Below, one piece after another: positions 1 to 6,542 of a DNA stretch of 11,336 bases. Every line of letters begins with the position of its first letter. The stretch's first letter is position 1. The notes under the pieces were generated by a model. The model made no database searches. It saw only the letters and a list, made by a program, of their open reading frames with translations, and had not been told where the DNA came from. The stretch is taken from NCBI GenBank assembly GCA_001303885.1, contig LJUE01000064.1, positions 1-11,336 on the forward strand. Direction: 5' to 3'. Source of the stretch: Planctomycetes bacterium SM23_32 (GTDB lineage Bacteria; Planctomycetota; Brocadiia; SM23-32). A program made the position numbers and the translations under genes.

Positions 1-273
1 AACGTGCTGGTGAGGCGCACCGACGACGGGTTCCGCCTCTACCTGGTGGACCTGGAGCGGACGCGCTTCGACCGCCCGCTGACGCGGGATCGGTGGGTCA
101 AGTGCCTGGCACGGCTCAACGCCGGCCTGCCCGCCTCCGTGAGCCTGCTGGACAGGATGCGGTGCCTGCGCGCCTGTGGCCGCGGCCGCTGGAGCGCGCG
201 GGAGCGGCTTAGCGTCGCCCGCGACGTCTACGCCCTCTCGCTCACCCGCCGCCCGGCCTGGGGGAAGCAGTAG
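1..273 (+). CDS. Lipopolysaccharide kinase (Kdo/WaaP/InaA-like) family protein, C-terminal part
   Basis: This is the C-terminal 90 codons of a gene entering from the left edge in frame 1, ending at TAG 271-273. The visible part matches the end of the Kdo/WaaP (InaA-like) kinases, which phosphorylate lipid A-core sugars at the inner membrane. The first residues, NVLV, look like the end of the kinase catalytic loop (N1 as the metal-binding Asn). The stretch LVDLERTRF (residues 15-23) corresponds to the Mg-binding Asp position (D17). The sequence around residues 35-60 (LARLNAGLP and then LLDRMRCLRA) is the helical tail typical of this family. The N-lobe and catalytic His/Asp lie outside the window, so activity cannot be judged. 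Another small protein-kinase-like fold with the same C-lobe is possible. The family call is an inference from this short tail. Confidence 0.72.
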   Translation, partial: NVLVRRTDDGFRLYLVDLERTRFDRPLTRDRWVKCLARLNAGLPASVSLLDRMRCLRACGRGRWSARERLSVARDVYALSLTRRPAWGKQ

Positions 274-340
274 CCCCCGCTCCGCGCGCCGCCCCACCGC
301 TCCGCTCGATCCCCGAGCGCAACTCAACGCCCGCTCCATG

Positions 341-369
341 TTGACATGCATAGAACGGCGAGGTATACT
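341..369 (+). promoter_or_regulatory. Sigma-70-type promoter of the padR unit
   Basis: A -35 hexamer TTGACA (341-346) and a -10 hexamer TATACT (364-369) are separated by exactly 17 bp. Transcription should start near 376-378, giving a leader of about 45 nt before the padR ATG at 421. This stretch is an AT-rich pocket in otherwise GC-rich DNA. It overlaps the repeats at 346-389, so the regulator encoded just downstream probably controls it. The rest of the intergenic region 274-420 shows no gene and no convincing terminator for the upstream kinase. Confidence 0.82.
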
Positions 370-389
370 ATGCATAGAAGTGCGAGGTA
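346..389 (+). promoter_or_regulatory. Probable PadR operator: palindromic and direct repeats over the promoter
   Basis: ATGCATAG (346-353) and CTATGCAT (368-375) form a perfect 8-bp inverted repeat with 14 bp between the arms. The left arm begins at the last base of the -35 and the right arm covers the end of the -10. The right arm belongs to a full palindrome, CTATGCATAG (368-377). A direct repeat is also present: 346-365 and 370-389 agree at 18 of 20 positions, with a 24-bp offset. PadR proteins are known to bind ATG(T)/(A)CAT-type inverted repeats across their own promoters. The position therefore fits autorepression, but binding is inferred. Confidence 0.68.
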
Positions 390-420
390 ATTCCTGGGAA
401 CCGCTGACGGGAGCGCGACG

Positions 421-756
421 ATGGGGTTCGACAGGGAGCTGGTCAAGGGCACGACGGCCACCGTCGTGCTGAGGCTGCTGAGGGAACGTGAGATGTACGG
501 CTACGAGATGGTCAAGGAGGTGAACGCCCGCACCGGCGGCCTCTTCAAGTGGAAGGAGGGCACGCTTTACCCCTGCCTGCACCGGCTGGAGGTGGACGGG
601 CTGCTCCGCTCGCACTGGCGGGAGGCCCCGAACGGCAAGAAGCGCAAGTATTACCGCATCACCGCGAAGGGACTGGCCGAGCTGGCGCGGCGGACCGAGG
701 AGTGGAAGCAGTTCGCCGGCGGGGTCAACGTGCTGCTGTTGGGGAAGACCGGTTGA
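421..756 (+). CDS. PadR family transcriptional regulator
   Basis: The 111-residue product is a short, single-domain PadR (winged-helix) regulator. Characteristic features are LRLLREREMYGYEM (residues 17-30, helices 1-2), the wing/recognition region EGTLYPCLHRLE (46-57) and RKYYRIT (75-81). A final helix (about 82-98) would serve for dimerisation. The length and lack of a long C-terminal domain place it in the short PadR subfamily. The ATG at 421 has GGGAG (409-413) seven bases upstream. The stop TGA (754-756) overlaps the ATG of the next gene at 756, so the two are translationally coupled. PadR regulators usually repress their own operon and a membrane partner, and the repeats over its promoter fit that. 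The inducing signal is unknown. The family assignment is strong; the target is inferred from context. Confidence 0.93.
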   Translation: MGFDRELVKGTTATVVLRLLREREMYGYEMVKEVNARTGGLFKWKEGTLYPCLHRLEVDGLLRSHWREAPNGKKRKYYRITAKGLAELARRTEEWKQFAGGVNVLLLGKTG

Positions 757-3185
757 TGGGCCGCATCGAGGACTACGTCGAGGCAGCGACGCGGCGGCTG
801 CGGTGCGATCCGGAGCTGTGCTGGGACGTCGCGCGCGAGCTGCGCGCCCACCTGGAGGACGCCGCCGAGGAGGCCCGGGCCGGGGGCGCAGGCGAGGCCG
901 AGAGCATCGAGGCGGCGCTCGAGGCCTTTGGCGGCCGGGACGAGCTGGCCGAGCAGCTCTACCGGGCCAACCGGGGCCGCATGCGGCTGCGTGCGGCGGC
1001 CCGCTGGGCCAACCGGCTGGTTCTGGTGCCCCTGGCGGTTGCGGCGGCCGTCCTCCTCGCCTCATTCACTGCCGGCGCGGCGGGGCGCCTCCTGGAACCG
1101 GACCACAGGGATGTCCTCATGGCATTCGCCGGACGGGAGCCCCGCGTCGAACCGCGTAGCGGGCTGAGCGAGGAGGAGCGGTTCCTGTTCGGGCACGTGA
1201 CGGACGACGAGCTGGAGGACGCCGAGAAGCTCGTCGCCCGCTGGCCCGACGACCCGGTCCTCTACGCCCACTACGTCCGGCTGCTCTCGGAGCACTTCGA
1301 CCGGGCCGAGCTGCCGCAGCAAGGGGAAGGACCGCAGGGCGGGCCCTTCAGGCGGCGCCGGGAGCCTGCCTCGGACCAGGAGCTCGCCGGCTGGCTGGCC
1401 GCACTGGACCGCGGCGAGCAGGTCGAGCCGGACAACGCCTTCTACGACTACCTGAAGGCCGCCCTCCTGGTGGCGCGCTCTTCGCGGGAGGGAGAAGACG
1501 ACGACCTCTGCTTCGAGTACGAGGGCCTGGACGGGCCGGACGACGTGCAGGAGGCATGCGTCCATCGGTTGGCGATCCTGGACCGGGCGATGTTCGAGCA
1601 GAGCGTGGGAGAGGTGCTCGAGGGCGTCGAGAAGCCATTCTGCACGAGCCACGTGGCCGAAATCGGCGCGCTGAGAGAGCAAGTGTGGGAGCCCGCCCGG
1701 ACGCTGGAGCAGTGGGCCGCCAAGATCGCCTACCACGCGGCCATTCGGATGCCGCACGTCTCCTTGATCCGGCAGATGAACCGGCGGCTGCCGGCTTACG
1801 CCGTGGTGCTGATGAAGGAGGGCAGGACTCAGGAAGCCGCCCGTCTCGCCTCCATCATGCACCGGCCATCGGTGCAGATTGGCGCGGGGGCCGACATGAT
1901 CCTGGAGCTGCTGGTCGCCATGGCCGGCTTCACGGACACGGCGGGGGCCGCGCCCGAGATCTTCCGCCGGCTCGGCATGCCCGAAGAGGCGGCCGAGGCT
2001 CGGCGCCGCTTCCAGGAGACGATCGGCGTCCCCAACGCGGTGTGGCGGAAGTCGCGCGCGTACGGCCGGGAGGTGAAGCGGCGGGTCAAGGAGGAGGGCA
2101 GCGTCATCGCGGCCTCGCTCATGCCCGCGGCCGTCGGGCCGGAGATATGGGAATGGAACGCAGCGCTCCGCAAGGCGGAGCACGCCTACTTTGAGCGCAT
2201 GGCCCTCGGCCTCACCACGGGCGTGCTGGCGGCTGTCACGGTGGTGCTGGCGGCGGCGGGCGCCTGGGGCGCGTGGCGACACGGGAGCCTGGCCGAGCGG
2301 CCGAAGCTGCTCTTCGTGGGCTGGCGGCGGGTCGCCGGCGCCGTGCTGGTCGGCGTGGCCCTCTACGCACTCACGGTTCTGGTCACGGGGGCCGCGGCCT
2401 ATGCCGCGGTGCGGCGGCGCTGCCGGGAAGCGGGCATGGAGGTCGGCCCGGCCGGCTGGCTGAATCCGCTGCGCAACCTGCGCGGCCTGCTGGCGGCCGC
2501 CTTACCGGTCAGCGCGCTGGGCTCTTTCTCGGGCGCACTCGCGGCGTACCGGTTCGATTCCGTCCGCTACGGGGCCTGCGTCGGACTGACGGCGGCGATC
2601 CTGCTCTGGCCACCCGCCTTCGTCCTCTGGCAACTCCGGCGTCTCGGGTCCGCGCCCTCCCCGTTCGGCCAGGTCATCCGACGGGCCGCAGCCAGGATCC
2701 GCTCCTTGCCGCTGCTGCTCAGGGCGTTCGTCCGGACCATGCTCCTGCTGTTGGCGCTGGGCCTGCTGTCCATACTGGCCCTGGCCGCCTGTGCACTGAT
2801 CCAGGCGGCGTCGGTCACGTGGGTCCTCGTGTTCGCCGGCATCGTCGTGGCCCTGCTCGGCCCGGCGGCCGCCCTGGCATGGGCCGGGCGCTCGAGGCGG
2901 CCATGGGCCGGGCTGGCCCACTTCCGCCGGACGGTCTGCCGCAGCATGGTGCCGGTGCTGGCGGCCTGCCTGCTCGCACTGAGCCTGGCCGGCCACGGCT
3001 ACCTCACCTGGGCCGAGGCCCGCTACCTGGCCCCGATCTCGCAGCCCGGCATAGCGGAATTCGAAAGCCTCGAGGGCACGATGTTCACGGAAGTGCGCGA
3101 CCACATGCGCGGGCTGGCCGCCCGGGAGACGCCCCGCAGTGAAGACCTCTTCCGGCCGCCCCCAGCAAGCGTAAATGCGTCCTAG
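756..3185 (+). CDS. PadR-coupled multi-pass membrane protein with HAAS-like N-terminus, function unknown
   Basis: The 809-residue protein starts at ATG 756, which overlaps the padR stop; the open frame extends upstream but would run inside padR. Residues 1-80 form a charged helical domain (about 5-70, IEDYVEAATRRL to AEQLYRA). It resembles the HAAS/permease-prefix domains often encoded next to PadR regulators. A membrane helix follows at about 87-108. Next comes a large soluble region (about 110-480), rich in amphipathic helices and reminiscent of TPR-like repeats (for example around 225-245 and 315-420). It has few cysteines (252, 268, 296). The C-terminal third has about seven hydrophobic segments (about 483-505, 526-552, 576-598, 604-627, 661-684, 688-710, 732-748). 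The loops after residues 552, 627 and 710 are strongly basic, so topology is uncertain. No catalytic motif or ABC ATPase partner is visible. It may sense or remodel the envelope, but no function can be assigned. Confidence 0.85.
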   Translation: MGRIEDYVEAATRRLRCDPELCWDVARELRAHLEDAAEEARAGGAGEAESIEAALEAFGGRDELAEQLYRANRGRMRLRAAARWANRLVLVPLAVAAAVLLASFTAGAAGRLLEPDHRDVLMAFAGREPRVEPRSGLSEEERFLFGHVTDDELEDAEKLVARWPDDPVLYAHYVRLLSEHFDRAELPQQGEGPQGGPFRRRREPASDQELAGWLAALDRGEQVEPDNAFYDYLKAALLVARSSREGEDDDLCFEYEGLDGPDDVQEACVHRLAILDRAMFEQSVGEVLEGVEKPFCTSHVAEIGALREQVWEPARTLEQWAAKIAYHAAIRMPHVSLIRQMNRRLPAYAVVLMKEGRTQEAARLASIMHRPSVQIGAGADMILELLVAMAGFTDTAGAAPEIFRRLGMPEEAAEARRRFQETIGVPNAVWRKSRAYGREVKRRVKEEGSVIAASLMPAAVGPEIWEWNAALRKAEHAYFERMALGLTTGVLAAVTVVLAAAGAWGAWRHGSLAERPKLLFVGWRRVAGAVLVGVALYALTVLVTGAAAYAAVRRRCREAGMEVGPAGWLNPLRNLRGLLAAALPVSALGSFSGALAAYRFDSVRYGACVGLTAAILLWPPAFVLWQLRRLGSAPSPFGQVIRRAAARIRSLPLLLRAFVRTMLLLLALGLLSILALAACALIQAASVTWVLVFAGIVVALLGPAAALAWAGRSRRPWAGLAHFRRTVCRSMVPVLAACLLALSLAGHGYLTWAEARYLAPISQPGIAEFESLEGTMFTEVRDHMRGLAARETPRSEDLFRPPPASVNAS

Positions 3186-3223
3186 AAAGCCACTTAGCGC
3201 GACACGGCCCTGCCCCTTTTGCC

Positions 3224-3252
3224 TTGACTTGCCGGGGCGGATGGCCTATAAT
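3224..3252 (+). promoter_or_regulatory. Sigma-70-type promoter of the purA operon
   Basis: TTGACT (3224-3229) and a perfect TATAAT (3247-3252) are spaced by 17 bp. The predicted start site is near 3258-3260. It lies 39 bp after the stop of the upstream membrane-protein gene and is the only strong promoter seen before the seven-gene housekeeping run. No convincing rho-independent terminator separates it from the previous gene: the TTTT at 3217-3220 follows a C-rich stretch without a matching hairpin. Confidence 0.85.
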
Positions 3253-3258
3253 GTCCGC

Positions 3259-3550
3259 ACGTGGCAGCTACACAGACGAGCGCGCCCGCCACGGTCCCCG
3301 GGGGCGAGGGGAGACGCACCTTAGCCTTCTGCGCTGCCGTGCCATCCCTCGATGCCTTGCCGGGGCCGGGCGTGCCTGCTGCCAGCGGCTTGCGCGCGTC
3401 GCGTGGCCGCGAGACTTCACGATCCGCTGACTTCCGCGTTTGGACGACTTCGCCCCGTCCGCTCGACTCCCTCTGAAGCGGGCTCCCCGCATGTGCCGGG
3501 AAGGGGGTGTGGCCGCTGCGCGTCGTCCTCGTGTGCGAAAGGGCCTCAAG
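3259..3550 (+). promoter_or_regulatory. Long structured 5' leader of purA, possible cis-regulatory RNA
   Basis: About 290 nt lie between the predicted transcription start and the purA ATG, with no credible gene. Several stems can be drawn by hand. One has 10 bp with a 2-nt bulge (3257-3260/3339-3342 plus 3263-3268/3333-3338) at the 5' end. Inside it is a 5-bp hairpin (3283-3287/3302-3306). An alternative pairing, CGAGGG 3305-3310 with CCCTCG 3346-3351, conflicts with or pseudoknots the first two. Another 6-bp stem is CAGCGG 3383-3388 with CCGCTG 3424-3429, and there is a tight GCGGG/CCCGC hairpin (3478-3482/3486-3490). A short GGCC pairing (3511-3514 with 3542-3545) could partly mask the ribosome-binding site. 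I could not match it to RNase P, SRP, tmRNA, 6S or a known riboswitch. At this GC content, stems also arise by chance. Confidence 0.4.
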
Positions 3551-4852
3551 ATGGGCGAAGTGCTTCTGCTGGTAGGACTGCAGTGGGGCGACGAAGGCAA
3601 GGGCAAGGTGATTGACGCCCTGGCCGAGCGCTTCGAGGTGGTCATCCGCTTCCAGGGCGGGGCCAACGCCGGCCACAGCGTGCAGATAGGCGAGGAGAAG
3701 TTCGTGCTGCACCTGGTGCCGACGGGCATCCTGCACCCGGGCGCCCTGTCCATCATCGGCAACGGTGTGGTGGTGGACCCGGCGGCGCTGCTGGAGGAGA
3801 TAGCCGGCCTCAAAGAGCGCGGCGTGAAGGTGGCCGAGAACCTGGCCCTCAGCGATCGCGCGCACGTGGTGATGCCGCATCACAAGCTGCTGGACAAGGC
3901 TAAGGAGTCGGCCCGGGGCAGCAACAGGCTCGGCACGACGGGTCGCGGCATCGGCCCCTGCTACGCGGACAAGGCGGCGCGCTGCGGCATCCGGTTCGCC
4001 GAGATGATGGAGCCCGACCTCTTCCGCGCCCGGCTCGACGCCCTGCTGGACATCTACAATCCCGTGCTCGAGAAGGTCTACGGGCTCGAGGCGCTCGACC
4101 GGGACGCCATCTACAACGAGTACCGCGGCTATGCCGAGGAGCTGCGGCCCTACGTGCGGGACACCGTGCCCCTGGTGCAAGAGGCGCTGGAGGACGGGCG
4201 CGGCATCCTGCTGGAAGGGGCGCAGGGCAGCCTGCTGGACATCGAGTTCGGCACGTACCCCTTCGTAACCAGCAGCGACGTGATCGCGGGCGCCTCGGCC
4301 GGCACGGGCATCCCGCCCACCCGCATTGACCGCGTGATGGGGCTGGCCAAGGCCTACTGCTCGCGGGTGGGGGCCGGGCCGTTCCCCACCGAGCAGGACA
4401 ACGCCGTGGGCGAGACGATCCGCAGCACCATCGAGGAGCACGGCGGCCGGGAGTACGGCGCCACCACGGGCCGGGCGCGGCGTTGCGGCTGGCTGGACGG
4501 CGTGGCGCTGCGGCACACGGCGCGCCTGACCGGCGCCGGCAGCCTGGCCGTCTCGGTGCTGGACGTGCTCAGCGCCTTCGAGACCGTCAAGGTCTGCACG
4601 GCCTACCGGCTGAACGGCCAGATGCTCAGGGCTTTCCCGGCCAACGCCCAGGCGCTGGCCCGCGTCGAGCCGGTCTACGAGGAGCTGGAAGGCTGGCAAT
4701 GCGACATCTCCGAGGCGACGTCGTGGGGCGATCTGCCCGGGGCGGCGCGCCGCTACCTGAGGTTCGTCGAGAGCCTGGCAGGGGCCCCGGTCGAGTTCGT
4801 GTCCGTGGGACCCGAGAGGACGCAGGTGATCGAGCGCGGGCCCGATGAGTGA
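3551..4852 (+). CDS. purA: Adenylosuccinate synthetase
   Basis: Cytoplasmic enzyme that makes adenylosuccinate from IMP, aspartate and GTP, the first committed step to AMP. The 433 residues equal the family length. Visible motifs are QWGDEGKGK (11-19, P-loop-like, catalytic D14), NAGHS (39-43, catalytic H42), GTTGRGIGP (128-136, IMP site), EGAQGSLLDIEFGTYPFVTSS (222-242) and TTGRARRCGW (305-314). In the guanine-recognition motif, usually TKLDVL, this protein has SVLDVL (335-340), so the Lys is Val while the Asp (D338) remains. The start is ATG 3551, with AAAGGG (3538-3543) seven bases upstream. In-frame upstream starts (TTG 3440, ATG 3491) would add a tail without family resemblance. The gene heads the operon behind the 3224-3252 promoter, and its stop overlaps uppS by 8 bp. 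The identity is very secure. Confidence 0.97.
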   Translation: MGEVLLLVGLQWGDEGKGKVIDALAERFEVVIRFQGGANAGHSVQIGEEKFVLHLVPTGILHPGALSIIGNGVVVDPAALLEEIAGLKERGVKVAENLALSDRAHVVMPHHKLLDKAKESARGSNRLGTTGRGIGPCYADKAARCGIRFAEMMEPDLFRARLDALLDIYNPVLEKVYGLEALDRDAIYNEYRGYAEELRPYVRDTVPLVQEALEDGRGILLEGAQGSLLDIEFGTYPFVTSSDVIAGASAGTGIPPTRIDRVMGLAKAYCSRVGAGPFPTEQDNAVGETIRSTIEEHGGREYGATTGRARRCGWLDGVALRHTARLTGAGSLAVSVLDVLSAFETVKVCTAYRLNGQMLRAFPANAQALARVEPVYEELEGWQCDISEATSWGDLPGAARRYLRFVESLAGAPVEFVSVGPERTQVIERGPDE

Positions 4853-5624
4853 GCTGCCGGACAAGCTGCCCCGCCACGTGGCCATCATCATGGACGGCAA
4901 CGGCCGCTGGGCGCGCGCCCGCGGACTGCGCCGCAACGAGGGCCACCTGGCCGGCGCGGAGAGCGCCCGGGCCGTCGCCGAGTGCTGCGCCGAGCTGGGC
5001 ATACCGACGCTGACCCTCTACGCGTTCAGCACCGAGAACTGGAACCGGCCCCGCTCCGAGGTGCGTTTCCTCATGTCGAACCTGCGCAAGTTCCTCAAGG
5101 AACACAGGGACGACTTCCTGAAGAACGGCGTGCGCGTGGCGGCCATCGGCGACGTCGAGGGCCTGCCGGCCGCTGTCCGGGAAGAAATACGCGCCACCCA
5201 GGAGGCGACGCGGGACGGCGAGAAGCTGACGCTGGTGGTGGCGCTGAACTACGGCGCCCGCCGCGAGATTACCCACGCGGTCCGGCAGATCGCGGCCCGC
5301 GTGCAGCGCGGCGAGCTGGAGCCCGGCGACATAGACGAGGCCACGGTCAGGGAGCACCTCTACACGGCGGGCCTGCCGGACCCGGACCTGCTGATACGCA
5401 CGGCCGGCGAAATGCGCTTGAGCAACTTCCTGCTCTATCAGCTATCCTACGCGGAGATCTACGTGACCGAGACGCTCTGGCCGGACTTCCGCCGAGAGGA
5501 GTTCATGGAAGCTCTCCAGGAGTTCGCCCGCCGCGAGCGGCGGTTCGGCGGGCTGAAGCCGGACGCAGGGACGGCAGCGCGCCACAACGGCCGCTCCGCC
5601 AGGGCCAGGAGCAGGGGCCGCTGA
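4845..5624 (+). CDS. uppS: Isoprenyl transferase (undecaprenyl diphosphate synthase)
   Basis: The 259-residue cis-prenyltransferase condenses isopentenyl diphosphate onto farnesyl diphosphate. It yields the C55 lipid carrier for peptidoglycan and O-antigen units, working at the cytoplasmic membrane face. The sequence shows HVAIIMDGNGRWA (11-23, catalytic D17 with the diphosphate-binding GNGR), GHLAG (33-37), LTLYAFSTENWNRP (56-69) and RTAGEMRLSNFLLYQ (185-199). The last normally reads RTSGE, so S is A here while both arginines and the LSNF core remain. It continues with YAEIYVTETLWPDF (202-215). A basic, probably disordered tail (about 240-259) is not part of the catalytic fold. ATG 4845 overlaps the end of purA by 8 bp, implying coupling. 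The start lies 14 residues before the conserved MDGNGR, as in homologues. Product chain length cannot be read from sequence alone. Confidence 0.96.
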   Translation: MSELPDKLPRHVAIIMDGNGRWARARGLRRNEGHLAGAESARAVAECCAELGIPTLTLYAFSTENWNRPRSEVRFLMSNLRKFLKEHRDDFLKNGVRVAAIGDVEGLPAAVREEIRATQEATRDGEKLTLVVALNYGARREITHAVRQIAARVQRGELEPGDIDEATVREHLYTAGLPDPDLLIRTAGEMRLSNFLLYQLSYAEIYVTETLWPDFRREEFMEALQEFARRERRFGGLKPDAGTAARHNGRSARARSRGR

Positions 5625-5625
5625 G

Positions 5626-6528
5626 ATGACCGAGACGCCGATGGCTGCCCCCGAGACGGACGTCCTGGCCCTGCCTGCGGGCGGGGAGAGCGTGCCCGCG
5701 CCCCTGCGCATCACCTGCGGGCTGCTGGCCGGGGCGGCCACGCTGGCCCTGGTGGCGCTGGACGCCGCGTGGGAGCAGGCGTTCGTCTACGCGGCCTGCG
5801 GCACGGGGGCGGTGGCGCTGGCCCTGGCCGAGCTCGGCGAGCTGAGCCGGCGCGCCGGCGTTCGGGCGGGCGGAGGGCCGCTCGTGGTCGGAGGAGTGGC
5901 CGTCTTCCTGCTCCAGTGGGCCGGTTGGGTCTGGCCGAGGAGCGGGCCGGACCCCTGGCTCGTCGGCTGCCTGGCGGCCGTCGTGGCGGTGGGCGCGCCC
6001 TTCACCGCCCGCGTGCTCCGGGGACGCATCGGCGGGGCGCTCGAGAGCGCCTCGGTCAGCGCGGCCAGCATCATCTACGTGCCCGTAATGGTCGGGTTCC
6101 TCACGGCCGTGCGGATGGGATGGGGCGGGGCGGGCCTGCTGACCGTGCTGGTGGTCTGCAAGGGCGGGTCCACGGGCGCCTACCTCGTCGGCAAGACGCT
6201 GGGGCGGCGGCCGCTGGCGCCGCGGGTGAGCCCGCGCAAGACGGTGGCCGGCGCCGTCGGGCAGGTGGCCACAAGCATGGGGCTGGCCTGGGCGCTGGCC
6301 CACTCGCCCCTGTCACTGATGAGCGGCAGGGCGGCGCTGCTTTACGGCGCGCTGGCGGCCGGCGCAGCCATGGCGGGCGACCTGACCGCCTCGCTGCTGA
6401 AGCGCCAGGCCGGCGTCAAGGACTCCGGCCGCCTGGTGCCCGGCTTGGGCGGGATGTTGGACATGGTGGACGACGTGCTGTTCGCCGCGCCGCTCAGCTA
6501 CCTCTTCCTGCTGTGCGCGGCAGCCTGA
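5626..6528 (+). CDS. cdsA: Phosphatidate cytidylyltransferase (CDP-diacylglycerol synthase), divergent motif
   Basis: An integral membrane enzyme of 300 residues that turns phosphatidate and CTP into CDP-diacylglycerol, the precursor of anionic and zwitterionic phospholipids. Several hydrophobic segments fill residues about 27-60, 75-100, 105-125, 140-160, 166-180 and 205-250. Family motifs are TGAYLVGKTLGRR (183-195), SPRKTVAGAVG (about 204-214) and GDLTASLLKRQAGVKDSG (251-268). The end of the signature reads PGLGGMLDMVDD (272-283). The metal-binding aspartates D252, D279 and D282 keep the family spacing. The usual HGG is LGG, the Arg of the DR pair is Met (280), and the Asp usual before TGAY is Ser (182). 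The LGG form is, from memory, common in planctomycete-type CdsA. The start ATG 5626 lies one base after the uppS stop, with AGGGG (5613-5617) upstream. The usual neighbours dxr and rseP are absent. Confidence 0.9.
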   Translation: MTETPMAAPETDVLALPAGGESVPAPLRITCGLLAGAATLALVALDAAWEQAFVYAACGTGAVALALAELGELSRRAGVRAGGGPLVVGGVAVFLLQWAGWVWPRSGPDPWLVGCLAAVVAVGAPFTARVLRGRIGGALESASVSAASIIYVPVMVGFLTAVRMGWGGAGLLTVLVVCKGGSTGAYLVGKTLGRRPLAPRVSPRKTVAGAVGQVATSMGLAWALAHSPLSLMSGRAALLYGALAAGAAMAGDLTASLLKRQAGVKDSGRLVPGLGGMLDMVDDVLFAAPLSYLFLLCAAA

Positions 6529-6542
6529 CGGGGAAGAAACGG

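Noticed and set aside
1062..2282. Long open frame (406 codons) on the minus strand opposite the membrane protein
   Set aside because: The product is low-complexity, rich in Arg, Gly, His and Pro, with no recognisable domain. It is the antisense shadow of a GC-rich gene.
3201..3223. Rho-independent terminator after the PadR-coupled membrane protein gene
   Set aside because: There is a short T run (3217-3220) but no stable hairpin directly before it.
3440..3550. N-terminal extension of purA from TTG 3440 or ATG 3491
   Set aside because: The extra residues resemble no PurA, and AAAGGG is well placed for ATG 3551, which gives the normal family length.
3259..3550. Known RNA (6S, SRP, RNase P, tmRNA) in the purA leader
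   Set aside because: I looked for their conserved cores (for example the RNase P GAGGAAAGTCC, the SRP GGAAGGAAGC region and the tmRNA T-arm) and did not find them. 6S cannot be fully excluded by eye.
3194..5002. Minus-strand open frame of 602 codons opposite purA and its leader
   Set aside because: It mirrors purA codon structure and has no family features. The leader part does not read as protein on either strand.
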